Positions 1 to 9,110 of a stretch of 64,000 nt of DNA are shown one piece after another. The notes beneath the pieces were generated by a model. That model did not search any database, was not told the origin of the DNA, and saw only the letters and a program-made list of their open reading frames with translations. The stretch covers positions 1 to 64,000 of the forward strand of contig CAMKSE010000009.1 of assembly GCA_946415365.1 (NCBI GenBank), read 5' to 3'. Within the stretch, counting starts at the first letter, position 1. Each line of letters starts with the position of its first letter. This DNA comes from an uncultured Prevotellaceae bacterium. GTDB lineage: Bacteria; Bacteroidota; Bacteroidia; Bacteroidales; Bacteroidaceae. The position numbers were made by a program, and so were the translations under genes.

Positions 1-2
1 TC

Positions 3-122
3 CAGACTGTGAAGGCTGCTAAGAAGGCTGACGATGCCATCTACAACCTCGCTGGTCAGAAGGTTGATGCTTCTTATAAGGGAATCGTCATCATGAACGG
101 TAAAAAGTACTTGCAGAAGTGA
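3..122 (+). CDS. C-terminal fragment of a secreted protein (start outside window)
   Basis: Open frame from the window edge ending ...DDAIYNLAGQKVDASYKGIVIMNGKKYLQK*, a typical Bacteroidales C-terminal tail. Confidence 0.7.
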   Translation, partial: QTVKAAKKADDAIYNLAGQKVDASYKGIVIMNGKKYLQK

Positions 123-272
123 GAGAAGAACTAAGCTCGCTTAAGTTCTTCCGAACGAAGAAGTACTCGAGCGAAGCTCAAATATCTTCAGAAGTAATAC
201 TACTTTCAGATAACTAATCATGGGAGAGGGCACCGCAGTGCGATGCCCTCTCTTTTTCGTTAAGACAGTATT

Positions 273-1412
273 ATGAATAGGATTGCCCTCATCATTGTCC
301 TGTTGACCGCCACAGCATTCTGCGCCGAGGCCGACGACCGCATTCCCCAGTTGAAGGAAGGCATTATCGACACCACGCAGCACACGACGCTGGGTCTTCC
401 GTCCTGTCCTGAGGCAAAGACCGTTACCATCTTCTCTCCCTCAGATTCCACCCACCACTACTCCAACGGTGTGGTGATGACAGCCTTCAAAGGCACGTTC
501 TACTGTATGTGGCAGAGTTCGCAAATCGATGAGGATGCACCCGAGACCTGTGTGATGTACAGCCGGAGTACCGACGAGGGCCTTACTTGGACTAAGCCCA
601 CACTACTCGCCGCAGCCACCGACAGTTGCTATTTCACCTCTGGCGGGTGGCTTGCCACCGCCGACACCCTCGTGGCCTATCTCAACTGCTGGCCTCGAGG
701 ACTTCAGCCCGCAGGTGGCTACACCTATTATATATATACTACCGACGGCAGCCGCTGGAGCAGCTACTTGCCCGTCATGATGTCCGACGGCCAACCCATG
801 CGGGGAATCATCGAGCAAGACCCCTACCCGCTCGCCGACGTCCGCATCATCGGCGCCGCACACTTCCAGCCAGGCCTTCACGTCTGTCCTGTCTATACCG
901 ATGATTCTACCGGCACCAGCGGCTGGCAGCGAGGCTGTTTCAAAGCCCACGACAGAGGCAGCCAGTCGCGCGAACTGGAGCCGAGCATCTACCGCCAGCC
1001 TGACGGCACGCTGGTAATGGTCTTCCGCGACCAAAATAGCTCCTACCGCAAGATGGCCTCGCTGAGCGGCGACGGGGGAGAGACGTGGACAGAACCCGTG
1101 CTGACCAACATCCCCGATGCCCGCGTCAAGCAGAGCGCCGGCAACCTGCCCGACGGCACCGCTTACCTCGTGGGCAACCCCACAGGCACCAAGCGCCGCT
1201 ATCCGTTGGTAGTCCTCTTCAGTACCGATGGCATCTGCTTCGACCGCGCTCTGCTCCTGCGCAGCGGCAACAGCCTCCAGCCCCAACGCTATCCCGGCAA
1301 AGCCAAGACCCTCGGCTACAGCTATCCCAAGTCGATGGTCCACAACGGCCGCCTCTACGTCAGCTACGCCACCAACAAAGAAGACGTCGAGTGCACCATC
1401 ATCCCATTATGA
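273..1412 (+). CDS. Sialidase/BNR-repeat family secreted protein
   Basis: Signal peptide; Asp-box motifs STDEGLTW and SGDGGETW. Confidence 0.75.
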   Translation: MNRIALIIVLLTATAFCAEADDRIPQLKEGIIDTTQHTTLGLPSCPEAKTVTIFSPSDSTHHYSNGVVMTAFKGTFYCMWQSSQIDEDAPETCVMYSRSTDEGLTWTKPTLLAAATDSCYFTSGGWLATADTLVAYLNCWPRGLQPAGGYTYYIYTTDGSRWSSYLPVMMSDGQPMRGIIEQDPYPLADVRIIGAAHFQPGLHVCPVYTDDSTGTSGWQRGCFKAHDRGSQSRELEPSIYRQPDGTLVMVFRDQNSSYRKMASLSGDGGETWTEPVLTNIPDARVKQSAGNLPDGTAYLVGNPTGTKRRYPLVVLFSTDGICFDRALLLRSGNSLQPQRYPGKAKTLGYSYPKSMVHNGRLYVSYATNKEDVECTIIPL

Positions 1413-1439
1413 AATGAAAAAAAATTAATGGGCTTTTTA

Positions 1440-1470
1440 ATTGTATGTTGCCGAATTTTTCGTACCTTTG
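1440..1470 (+). promoter_or_regulatory. Bacteroidetes-type promoter of the C10 peptidase gene
   Basis: TTG, 19 nt, TACCTTTG at 1463-1470, about 30 nt upstream of ATG 1500. Confidence 0.55.
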
Positions 1471-1499
1471 CAGCAGACAACTAAATTACTCAATGGCTT

Positions 1500-3581
1500 A
1501 TGAGAAAAATATTCACTCTGATTTCCGTCTTTACCGTAGCCGTTTCGGCGATGGCCAATCCCGTCGGTATCGACGAAGCGCGCAGCAAGGCTGCATCATT
1601 CCTCAACAAGGTATCGTCTGCTCAGACCAGAGCCCAAAGTGCCAGTTCTAAAACGAGTCTGCAGGCAGTCGACGCAGGCTTCGATCATCTTTACGTCTTC
1701 AACAATGGAGAGAACGGAGGCTTTGTGGTAGTCTCTACTGATGACAAGACCGACGCTGTGCTGGCATACAGCGAGAGCGGTTCCTTCGACAGCCAACAAG
1801 GCAACGAGGCGTTGAAGGCGATGCTTGCAGGGCTCAATGACGAGGTTGCCGCTGTGGCTGCTTCACCCTTCTTTACTGCACGTAACGACAAAGAATATAA
1901 GGAGCAAGACCGCGAACCTGTCTATCCGTTGATCACTACGTGTTGGAATGGGTATGATCCATACTATCATTTTTGCCCTACCGACCCTAATTCGGGAGAA
2001 ACGGCCCTGGTGGGCTGTGTGGCTATCACGCTGGCTCAATTGATGAAATACTATAAGTACCCAGAACAGACAACTGTCACAATACCGGCCTATACCACCC
2101 AGAATGGGATAGAGATGCCCGCATTGCCTCCAACAACATTCAACTACGATCTCATGCTTGATTATTATGTCTGGGATGTCTTTGAACCGAACTACACCCC
2201 CGCCCAACTGGAGGCCGTACAGACATTACTGAAGTATGCCGGCAGTGCTGTGGAGATGCAATACTCATCATCCGGTTCCGCTTCGTCGTTCGATGTGGCC
2301 CGTATCGCCCAGTATTTCGGCTATCGTAGCGATGCCCGCGTTTTGTCAGCCGGTCAGTACCCACGCACCACATGGGAACAGATGGTATATAATGAATTGG
2401 CTGCAGGACGCCCCGTGCCGTATGGTGCCGGAGCTGTAATGCAACAGAATCACAGCTTTATCATTGATGGCTATGACGGCCGAGGATATTTCCATGCTGT
2501 CACAGGGGATTACGGTTACTATGATGGGAATTTCTATTGCAAATTGCACGTTATCAATGATTGTGAGCTTCAAATGGGTCCTGTAGAGATGAGTGGTTAC
2601 AATGTGTTTCAGTTTGCCGTGTTCGGCTTCCAACCTGCCAATAGCAGCCAGCCGCTGCAGACCCTCACCGACGGAGAGGATATGTCAGGCAAACTGAGCA
2701 AGTTGGAAGTAACAAGCGTTGAGTTCTACAATCCTTATGCCGGAGAGAAGACAGTGGCCGTGATCAATCACCGGAATGCGGGAGAGACCTATGAGAACAA
2801 TCTCTTCCTGTGGCAGGGTGATGTGCTAAAGGGTGGCGCCGGCTCGTATGTCGGTCCCGGGCAAGACGGTGATGTCGTCGTGTGCTTTGCCACGCCGATG
2901 GAACCCGGTACATACCCCATGCGCATCACATCCGACTGGGAGGGCCAGAATGTCCTTTACGAAACCACGTTGGAGGTGACGCCCGCCCGCATAGTGCAAC
3001 TGGATGCAATTGTAACGGTGGAAGGATTTAAAGGGATGTACCTACAAAGAGTGACTTTTGATGACGGCTCCGTTTTGCCTGTCTGGGATCAAGACAAGAC
3101 CTGGACACACGAAAGAGGCATCTATGAGAGTCTGAAGATAGAGGCTGACATAACAAATGTAGGAGAAGATAACTATAATAGTTGGTTTAATGTTGTCTTA
3201 GGTGAAAACCAACAAGACGAGAGTGGAAATCTTTTGTCGAATAACGACAAGACAATAAGTAAACATATCTATTATCTGAACCTTGCGCCAGGAGAAACCA
3301 AACACTATACATTCTTCTTTGACAAACATTTGTTCAATCCTAAAATGTCGTATTACTGTGGCATTGATTATAATAGAAATGGAATGTATGAGATATTGTT
3401 CTCATTGCCAGGGTACTGCAAGTATTTCGCTTCCGACCCTTCCACCTCCATAGAGAGTATCGAACAGTTGAAAGATACCGACGACGGCTCTGTGATCGAC
3501 CTGCGGGGTATCTCTCACAAGACCACACAGCTCCGACCGGGCATCTATATCCGCGGTGGAAAGAAAGTGATTGTGCGATAA
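1500..3581 (+). CDS. C10 family (streptopain-like) cysteine peptidase with propeptide
   Basis: CWNGYDPYYHFCP...GCVAITLAQLMKYYKYPEQ and NHSFIIDGYDGRGYFH; signal peptide MRKIFTLISVFTVAVSAMA. Confidence 0.85.
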   Translation: MRKIFTLISVFTVAVSAMANPVGIDEARSKAASFLNKVSSAQTRAQSASSKTSLQAVDAGFDHLYVFNNGENGGFVVVSTDDKTDAVLAYSESGSFDSQQGNEALKAMLAGLNDEVAAVAASPFFTARNDKEYKEQDREPVYPLITTCWNGYDPYYHFCPTDPNSGETALVGCVAITLAQLMKYYKYPEQTTVTIPAYTTQNGIEMPALPPTTFNYDLMLDYYVWDVFEPNYTPAQLEAVQTLLKYAGSAVEMQYSSSGSASSFDVARIAQYFGYRSDARVLSAGQYPRTTWEQMVYNELAAGRPVPYGAGAVMQQNHSFIIDGYDGRGYFHAVTGDYGYYDGNFYCKLHVINDCELQMGPVEMSGYNVFQFAVFGFQPANSSQPLQTLTDGEDMSGKLSKLEVTSVEFYNPYAGEKTVAVINHRNAGETYENNLFLWQGDVLKGGAGSYVGPGQDGDVVVCFATPMEPGTYPMRITSDWEGQNVLYETTLEVTPARIVQLDAIVTVEGFKGMYLQRVTFDDGSVLPVWDQDKTWTHERGIYESLKIEADITNVGEDNYNSWFNVVLGENQQDESGNLLSNNDKTISKHIYYLNLAPGETKHYTFFFDKHLFNPKMSYYCGIDYNRNGMYEILFSLPGYCKYFASDPSTSIESIEQLKDTDDGSVIDLRGISHKTTQLRPGIYIRGGKKVIVR

Positions 3582-3603
3582 GATGATTCCCTTCACCATC
3601 AAA

Positions 3604-3634
3604 AATCCCTGAAACGGTTCTCGTTTCAGGGATT
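3604..3634 (-). terminator. Intrinsic terminator between convergent genes
   Basis: AATCCCTGAAACG/CGTTTCAGGGATT stem, 5-nt loop, followed by TTTTT on the minus strand. Confidence 0.7.
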
Positions 3635-3637
3635 CTC

Positions 3638-5992
3638 TTATGATGTCCGGGCTTTTTTAAAACTGTCATCTGTCATCTGTAATATGTAGCCGCGGTGCTT
3701 CCACTGTCGCAGCATGACCCAGGTGCCCTCCTCGTCCATGCCGTTCTTCAGCCGCACAGTCACCACGTCGCGATAGGTGAACACGCCCTCCTGGTCGGTC
3801 TTGATCTGCTCCAGCAGGTTCCTCGGTCCGCGCTTCGACGTCGGCAGACCCTCGTCGGCATGGCGGATCTGTTCGCCCCAGAGCTTCATCTTGATCCAGA
3901 GGTCGTAGTGCAGGCTCCAGCGGCAGAAGCTCTCGATGGCCTTCTCCCACTTCATGCCGTTGGCGGCATAGAGCAGACAAGCCTTGCGGAAGGCATGCAC
4001 CAGGGCACGATGGGTGAGATTGTCGAACACACGGTCTTGCGACAGCCTGGCAAACTCCTTGCACTCAGCCTCCAGCCGTGAGGCCAGCCGTCGCGCTTCG
4101 CGACAGTCGATGGTGCCCGTGGCCTGCTTCAGGTTCTCGATATAGGGGCGCAGGGCCTCGTCGTAGTCGTTGTCGTAGTTGCCGAACACGGGGATGTCGG
4201 AACCAATCTCACGGTCGGGGATGGTGGCCATGCAGAGGCGCGAGAGGGGCCCGTCGACGAGCACGTATCTGAAGTACCGCAGCGCCTTCGACACGGTGGC
4301 GTTGGCGTTCCAGTTCAGGTGGAGACTCACCGAGGCCGTCACGCTCTGCGCACTGGCACGGTCGGCACCGAAGTCGTTGTCCTCGTCGTCGTTCAGCTTC
4401 AGGTTGGTAAACTGGTTCGACTTGCCGGTGGCGCACTCCACCTTGTCCCACTGTTCCAGCTCGTTGAGCTTCACGTGGAGGGGTGCGCCTTGCGACTCGT
4501 CCATACGCTGCACAAGGGCGGCCTTCGTGATGTCCGACTTGATGGTCTGGATGATCAGGTCGGCCGGACGCTTGGGCTTCTCCTTGTTGGCGGCCTTGCC
4601 GTTGTAGTCCTCGTTGAACTTCTTCAGACGGTCACGGTTCCGCTCGTCGCGCAGTTTCATGTCGGCCAGGATATGGGCGATGGGCTGACGGATGCACGAA
4701 TCCTTGCCGGCAGCCGTCTCGGCCACGATCAGACAGTTGATGCGCAACTCGCGGTCCTGGTTGTCGATGTAGGTGAAACGGATCTTCCGCGGATAGGTGG
4801 CCAGCGCGGGGAAGATGGCCTGCGCCACCGTCGGCTTATACAGATCGGGGGTGCGCGACACGGCGGCCCTCACCAGCTTCGGCAACACCCGTGGCATCTG
4901 TGGCGGCTCCTGACTGGCGTAGAGCTTCGACAGCTCCGACTGCGGGGCCTCGCTCTCCGCCTCCACAGCCGGCTTCTCTGCCTGCGACCGACCGATCTTA
5001 CGGCTCTTGGCAAACACGCGGCGCTGGAACTGCGTCATCTTCTGACTCGAGTCGGTGTACTTCTCGTAGAAGTCGTTCAGCAGGTCCTGGATGTTCTTGT
5101 CCTGCCAGTGGTCGGGCATCATCTCGCTGAGCACACCGCAGAACTCACCCTTCGTCAGCAGCTGTGCGGCCCCGACGCTCAGGATGCTCTTCACGGCATT
5201 GTGGCGGGCACCCTCCACGACCAGCGCCTCCGGCTCCAGCTCCGCCTCCTCCATGCACGCCTTGAAGATAAACCGCGTCCGGTCGTCTGGCGACAAGTTG
5301 TCGCCAACAATTGTTGTCTTAGTTGTCATAGTTGTCGTTTTAATCTCTTGCGTTGTCGTTAATCTCCGGCCGTCGACATCGAGACCACGCTCGAGATAGG
5401 CCTCGCGGCGCTCGGCAATCTCCTCCTCCGACAACGGCTCCAGCCAATGTTCCGACCGATACACCTCCTCGTCGCGACCCGTCAGGTAGATAAATCGCTC
5501 GGGCGTGATACAGCTCTCGTCGTAGGGCACTTCTATCTCCTGACAGAATGCCCGCTGGGCCTCCTCGATGGTCATGCCCTTGGGGATGCGGATGTAGATA
5601 TGCACCTTCTTCCGTGCCGAATATTCGATACGGAGCACCTGATCCTGCCAGTCGGAATACTCGTCAACGTTCACTTCCATCGCCTTTTGTATAGCCTTGG
5701 CCACCAGCGTCTTATCATCCACATCGACGCACGTCATAAACGTGAACGCCTCGGGGATGATGTCCTTCTGCGCACGGTGGTTGTCCTTGAAGGCGCTGTA
5801 GTGCGGACAGAGATAGGGCAGCCGGTCCTTCAGGGCCTCGTTGCCGCCGCGGATATCCGCCACCATCTTTCGCAGCCAGTCCTCGGAGAGCAGGCTATCC
5901 ACCTGCTCCGGAGTCCAGCTCTCTGCATACCCGCGGTGATCCTTCTTACGGTCACCCGTATGCTGCGTATTAACTGCAATGTCTCTAATCAT
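3638..5992 (-). CDS. BT4734/VirE N-terminal plus DUF3987-like primase-helicase family protein
   Basis: 784 aa; TFMTCVDVDDKTL...YIRIPKGMTIEEAQRAF...RFIYLTGRDEEVYRSEHW resembles the BT4734-like N-terminus; ATPase-like centre CLIVAETAAGKDS. Confidence 0.75.
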   Translation of the reverse strand: MIRDIAVNTQHTGDRKKDHRGYAESWTPEQVDSLLSEDWLRKMVADIRGGNEALKDRLPYLCPHYSAFKDNHRAQKDIIPEAFTFMTCVDVDDKTLVAKAIQKAMEVNVDEYSDWQDQVLRIEYSARKKVHIYIRIPKGMTIEEAQRAFCQEIEVPYDESCITPERFIYLTGRDEEVYRSEHWLEPLSEEEIAERREAYLERGLDVDGRRLTTTQEIKTTTMTTKTTIVGDNLSPDDRTRFIFKACMEEAELEPEALVVEGARHNAVKSILSVGAAQLLTKGEFCGVLSEMMPDHWQDKNIQDLLNDFYEKYTDSSQKMTQFQRRVFAKSRKIGRSQAEKPAVEAESEAPQSELSKLYASQEPPQMPRVLPKLVRAAVSRTPDLYKPTVAQAIFPALATYPRKIRFTYIDNQDRELRINCLIVAETAAGKDSCIRQPIAHILADMKLRDERNRDRLKKFNEDYNGKAANKEKPKRPADLIIQTIKSDITKAALVQRMDESQGAPLHVKLNELEQWDKVECATGKSNQFTNLKLNDDEDNDFGADRASAQSVTASVSLHLNWNANATVSKALRYFRYVLVDGPLSRLCMATIPDREIGSDIPVFGNYDNDYDEALRPYIENLKQATGTIDCREARRLASRLEAECKEFARLSQDRVFDNLTHRALVHAFRKACLLYAANGMKWEKAIESFCRWSLHYDLWIKMKLWGEQIRHADEGLPTSKRGPRNLLEQIKTDQEGVFTYRDVVTVRLKNGMDEEGTWVMLRQWKHRGYILQMTDDSFKKARTS

Positions 5993-6468
5993 ACCTTATG
6001 AAAACCGCTCCAGTCACGAACCTTCATTGGCTCCATCTCGTCGGCCTCGAAGAACCTCTTGGCCTCCCACGCCCTGCGCGTCTCGAGCCCCTTGAGTCGC
6101 TTGCCGCCGGCCCACACCCACTTCATGAACTCCTGCTTGATGGCCCTCATCGAGCCACCCTCGCGGATCGTCCTCAGCAGGGTCGACGTCTTCAGCTTGT
6201 AAAACCCGAGGTTGAATGCGAAGCTCACGAGCGCATCAAACTGCGGCTGGTTGAAATGTCCCAGGCTGTCCACTGCCTTCTCCACATCGTAGAGGTCGGC
6301 CTTCAGCAGGTGTTCTGCCCAGTACTTCGTGATCACGTCACCCGGGCGCACGTCGTGGCCTGTATGGCCGTAACCGATGGTCAGCACCCCCGCAGCGTCG
6401 TAATACGCCTCCGTCCGCAAACCCTCAAACTCCTTAATCTTCTCAAAACAAACGTCACTTACTCTCAT
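5989..6468 (-). CDS. GH24 phage-type lysozyme (endolysin)
   Basis: KIKEFEGLRTEAYYDAAGVLTIGYGHTGHDVRPGDVIT, FNQPQFDALVSFAFNLG: GH24 Glu-8aa-Asp-5aa-Thr signature. Confidence 0.88.
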   Translation of the reverse strand: MRVSDVCFEKIKEFEGLRTEAYYDAAGVLTIGYGHTGHDVRPGDVITKYWAEHLLKADLYDVEKAVDSLGHFNQPQFDALVSFAFNLGFYKLKTSTLLRTIREGGSMRAIKQEFMKWVWAGGKRLKGLETRRAWEAKRFFEADEMEPMKVRDWSGFHKV

Positions 6469-6485
6469 AATTATATTCTTATGTT

Positions 6486-7181
6486 CTACTGTTCTTCTGT
6501 TCTAAGCAGCACCGTCACCATCACTTCCTCGTCGTGGCAGAGGCGATGGATAAACCTCCGTCCGGCCTCGGTCCATACCAGATACGTACACGTGTGCAGG
6601 TCGCCCTCCAGGTCGCGGTACGAGCTCGTGCGACTCTTGGCATACCCCTTGCGGGCGAAGTCGGCATAGAGCAGCCAGTGACGGCCCTGCTTGTACATCA
6701 CCTTCTCGTGCTCCAGCAACCGCGTCAGGTCGCTCACCGTCATCGACAGCTCCTTGGCAATCTGCGTCGTCGTCTTGCAGCTCACGCTCTCCAGCACCTC
6801 GTCGCAGTACTCCGCCTTGCCGGCCAGCTGCTTCAGTTCCGTAGAAGTCAGCTCGTAGCGTCCCGTCTTGCGGATGGCGGGCAGCACCTCGCTTGTCACC
6901 CACCGCTTGAAACTCTTCGCCTGCGGCAGCTTCGAAGAGAGGATCAGCGCGTAGAGGCCACTCTCGTTGATGACCACGGCACGGGTTTCATAGGCAGTGC
7001 CCTGAATCGGGGCAGTGCTTTTGTCCTCGTCGTCCACATGCATGGCAATGGCATTCTGCGGCTTGCTGTACCCCAGTGCCTCGGCCACGTCCTTACCCAC
7101 GAAGAAGGTCTCGCCCTGTTCGTTCACCAGCGTCCGGATCTCACCGAACAGCGCATGATTGAAAATTCTCATCTTTTTCAT
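6486..7181 (-). CDS. BRO-N family phage antirepressor
   Basis: FNHALFGEIRTLVNEQGETFFVGKDVAEALGYSKPQNAIAMHV...SKLPQAKSFKRWVTSEVLPAIRKTGRY. Confidence 0.88.
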   Translation of the reverse strand: MKKMRIFNHALFGEIRTLVNEQGETFFVGKDVAEALGYSKPQNAIAMHVDDEDKSTAPIQGTAYETRAVVINESGLYALILSSKLPQAKSFKRWVTSEVLPAIRKTGRYELTSTELKQLAGKAEYCDEVLESVSCKTTTQIAKELSMTVSDLTRLLEHEKVMYKQGRHWLLYADFARKGYAKSRTSSYRDLEGDLHTCTYLVWTEAGRRFIHRLCHDEEVMVTVLLRTEEQ

Positions 7182-7370
7182 TTCTTTTTATTTGATTCTT
7201 CTGCTTTGATCGCCGCGCTGCCGGAGGACCGGTCTTTCTCCCGCGCCAGCTTTCGGGGACAAAGGTAGATAAACCCACAAACCGCGCAAAACTGAGCGCA
7301 TAAACCGACCGACGGACACGTTAAATAATGTTACGCACCCGCAATCTTCTGACACACAGCCACATACAAA

Positions 7371-7407
7371 AAGGCCGACACCCGAAGATTTTTCGGATAT
7401 CGGCCTT
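7371..7407 (-). terminator. Intrinsic terminator downstream of the 432-aa ORF
   Basis: AAGGCCGA...TCGGCCTT with inner CCGAA/TTCGG, followed by TTTTTG on the minus strand. Confidence 0.6.
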
Positions 7408-7448
7408 CACGCAGCTCTCGGTTTATTCGGTTTATTTGAGTTTATTGT

Positions 7449-8747
7449 CTAACGATCTCTTGCGTTGTCGTTTTGTCTGTCTTTCTTGGGGACGAAGCGG
7501 TCGAGCAGCGGCAGCACCCGCGCCCACTTCTTCGACTTGTGCTTATACCCCGGACGCCCCTTGTCGATGTTCTGATACAGCTCCTTGTTGCCGAAAAACA
7601 TCTCGTTCAGCGCCGGCGACCCCAACATCGGATTGAAGAACCGCTTCTCGGCGAAATAGCCGATCAGGTTCTGCCACGCCACCCGCAGCTTGCCCGTCGC
7701 CTCGAGCATCGACCAGAGCGTCTCCGACATCTCCGCATCCTCGCCCGTCAGTTCATAGATACCCACGCCCAGCGCATTCTGCAGCATCTCCATGATCCGC
7801 TCGTCGGAAGCCGGAGCCACCCACTCACCATAGCCCACCAGCTCGGCCAGCGCCTCCAGGATGCCCCGCCGCGAGTCGGGCAGCGCAGCCTGGCACACAC
7901 CGGGGCGCTCGCGCAGCGACAGCATGTCCTGCTGGGCAAACTCCACCTTCTGCATACACTTGTAGAAGGCCGTACGCTTCTGTTTGGCACCTTTCTCCTT
8001 GCGGAAGGCATTGAAATGGGTGCCCGCCTTCTTAGCGTTCACCACCAGCAGGCCGTCTGCATAGTCGCACAGCTTGCGCAGGCAGCGGTAGTTCTTCCAC
8101 ACGTCGTCGGGGGCTGTCTTATGGCGCTCGAGGAGTCCGTCGAACTCCACCTCGCCATGGATGCGCTTGCAGTGGCCCATGCCCGCCACCTTCTCTTCGA
8201 ACACCCCGGCATCGAACATGGCCAGCAGCATGTCGGCACGGTATTCCACCAGCTCCTCCATCGAGGGCGAGCCCAGGCACTCCTTCTCTCTCCAATCCTC
8301 ATACTCAAGACGTGCACGGCGCACACCCTGGCTTCTCGCAAACGTCTTCTGCTCCCGCTCATACAGCTTCACGTAGTCCTCGTCTGTGCGATGGTGCACC
8401 AGCGCGGCGGCGATGCCCAACAACAGCTCCTGCAGCCGTTCCAGCGCGTCGTTCAGCTGCTGGCACGCCTCGTCCTCACCTGCCGCCGGCGACTTCAGTT
8501 CCACGGGCAGAAGCGGCTGCACACCGTCGGCCAGCGCCTTGTAGTCGATGCCCTCGTCGGCGTCGAGCACGATCTCACGGCTCACCCGCTCCATCACGTC
8601 ACGCTGCAGGCCCTCGGACACCTCCTCCGTGTCGGTCGTCATGCTCTCCACCAGCAGCCTGCGTCCCGCCGATGGCCGACGCTCTTTCAAACCGGAGATC
8701 CACTCAGCCAGTTCGGTTATTATTTTGTTATATTCCTGGGGTTTCAT
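7449..8747 (-). CDS. Hypothetical protein, 432 aa, in the phage-like cassette
   Basis: Long ORF with coding-like composition, co-oriented with primase, lysozyme and BRO; no family recognised. Confidence 0.7.
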   Translation of the reverse strand: MKPQEYNKIITELAEWISGLKERRPSAGRRLLVESMTTDTEEVSEGLQRDVMERVSREIVLDADEGIDYKALADGVQPLLPVELKSPAAGEDEACQQLNDALERLQELLLGIAAALVHHRTDEDYVKLYEREQKTFARSQGVRRARLEYEDWREKECLGSPSMEELVEYRADMLLAMFDAGVFEEKVAGMGHCKRIHGEVEFDGLLERHKTAPDDVWKNYRCLRKLCDYADGLLVVNAKKAGTHFNAFRKEKGAKQKRTAFYKCMQKVEFAQQDMLSLRERPGVCQAALPDSRRGILEALAELVGYGEWVAPASDERIMEMLQNALGVGIYELTGEDAEMSETLWSMLEATGKLRVAWQNLIGYFAEKRFFNPMLGSPALNEMFFGNKELYQNIDKGRPGYKHKSKKWARVLPLLDRFVPKKDRQNDNARDR

Positions 8748-8850
8748 TATTCATTTTGGTTGTTAATCTGTCATCCCTCAACATCGGGGCTGCAAATTTA
8801 GTAAATTCCCGCTAACGTCATATCACTTTCATTGTTAATAATACAAAAAT

Positions 8851-8876
8851 TGTGGATAACTCGCAGTTTATCCACA
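8851..8876. other. Pair of inverted DnaA-box-like 9-mers
   Basis: TGTGGATAA at 8851-8859 and TTATCCACA at 8868-8876, 8 nt apart. Confidence 0.6.
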
Positions 8877-8993
8877 ATCTGTTGAAAACTCGATGTTTTA
8901 GGCTTGCTGCGACAGATTTGGAGGGGTATTTGCGGGTTTGTCGCAATATCGGGCCTGTGTCGCAACAAGTGAAAGCGAAAAACACGAAAAAAG

Positions 8994-9024
8994 TTGGAAC
9001 CTGCTTTTTTTCATCCTAATTTTG
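8994..9024 (+). promoter_or_regulatory. Bacteroidetes-type promoter of the lipoprotein gene
   Basis: TTGG, 19 nt, TAATTTTG. Confidence 0.6.
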
Positions 9025-9110
9025 CATCGTCGGAAGTCAAAAACGACAGACGACACTAAAGAGAAAATTAATAAAATAAATAAGGTATAACAATTTAAAA
9101 AATTACGATT

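Noticed and set aside
4319-5362. 347-aa plus-strand ORF
   Set aside because: Antisense to the primase gene, Leu/Val/Gln-rich mirror composition
7420-7446. GGTTTATT-type triple repeat as iterons
   Set aside because: Only three imperfect 9-bp units next to a terminator; too weak to claim a replication origin
7473-8801. 442-aa plus-strand ORF
   Set aside because: Antisense to the 432-aa minus-strand gene; low-complexity His/Leu/Gln-rich translation typical of a mirror ORF in GC-rich coding DNA
8820-8970. Chromosomal oriC
   Set aside because: Only two DnaA boxes and no dnaA, dnaN, rpmH or similar genes nearby; kept only as an element-level origin or DnaA-binding hypothesis
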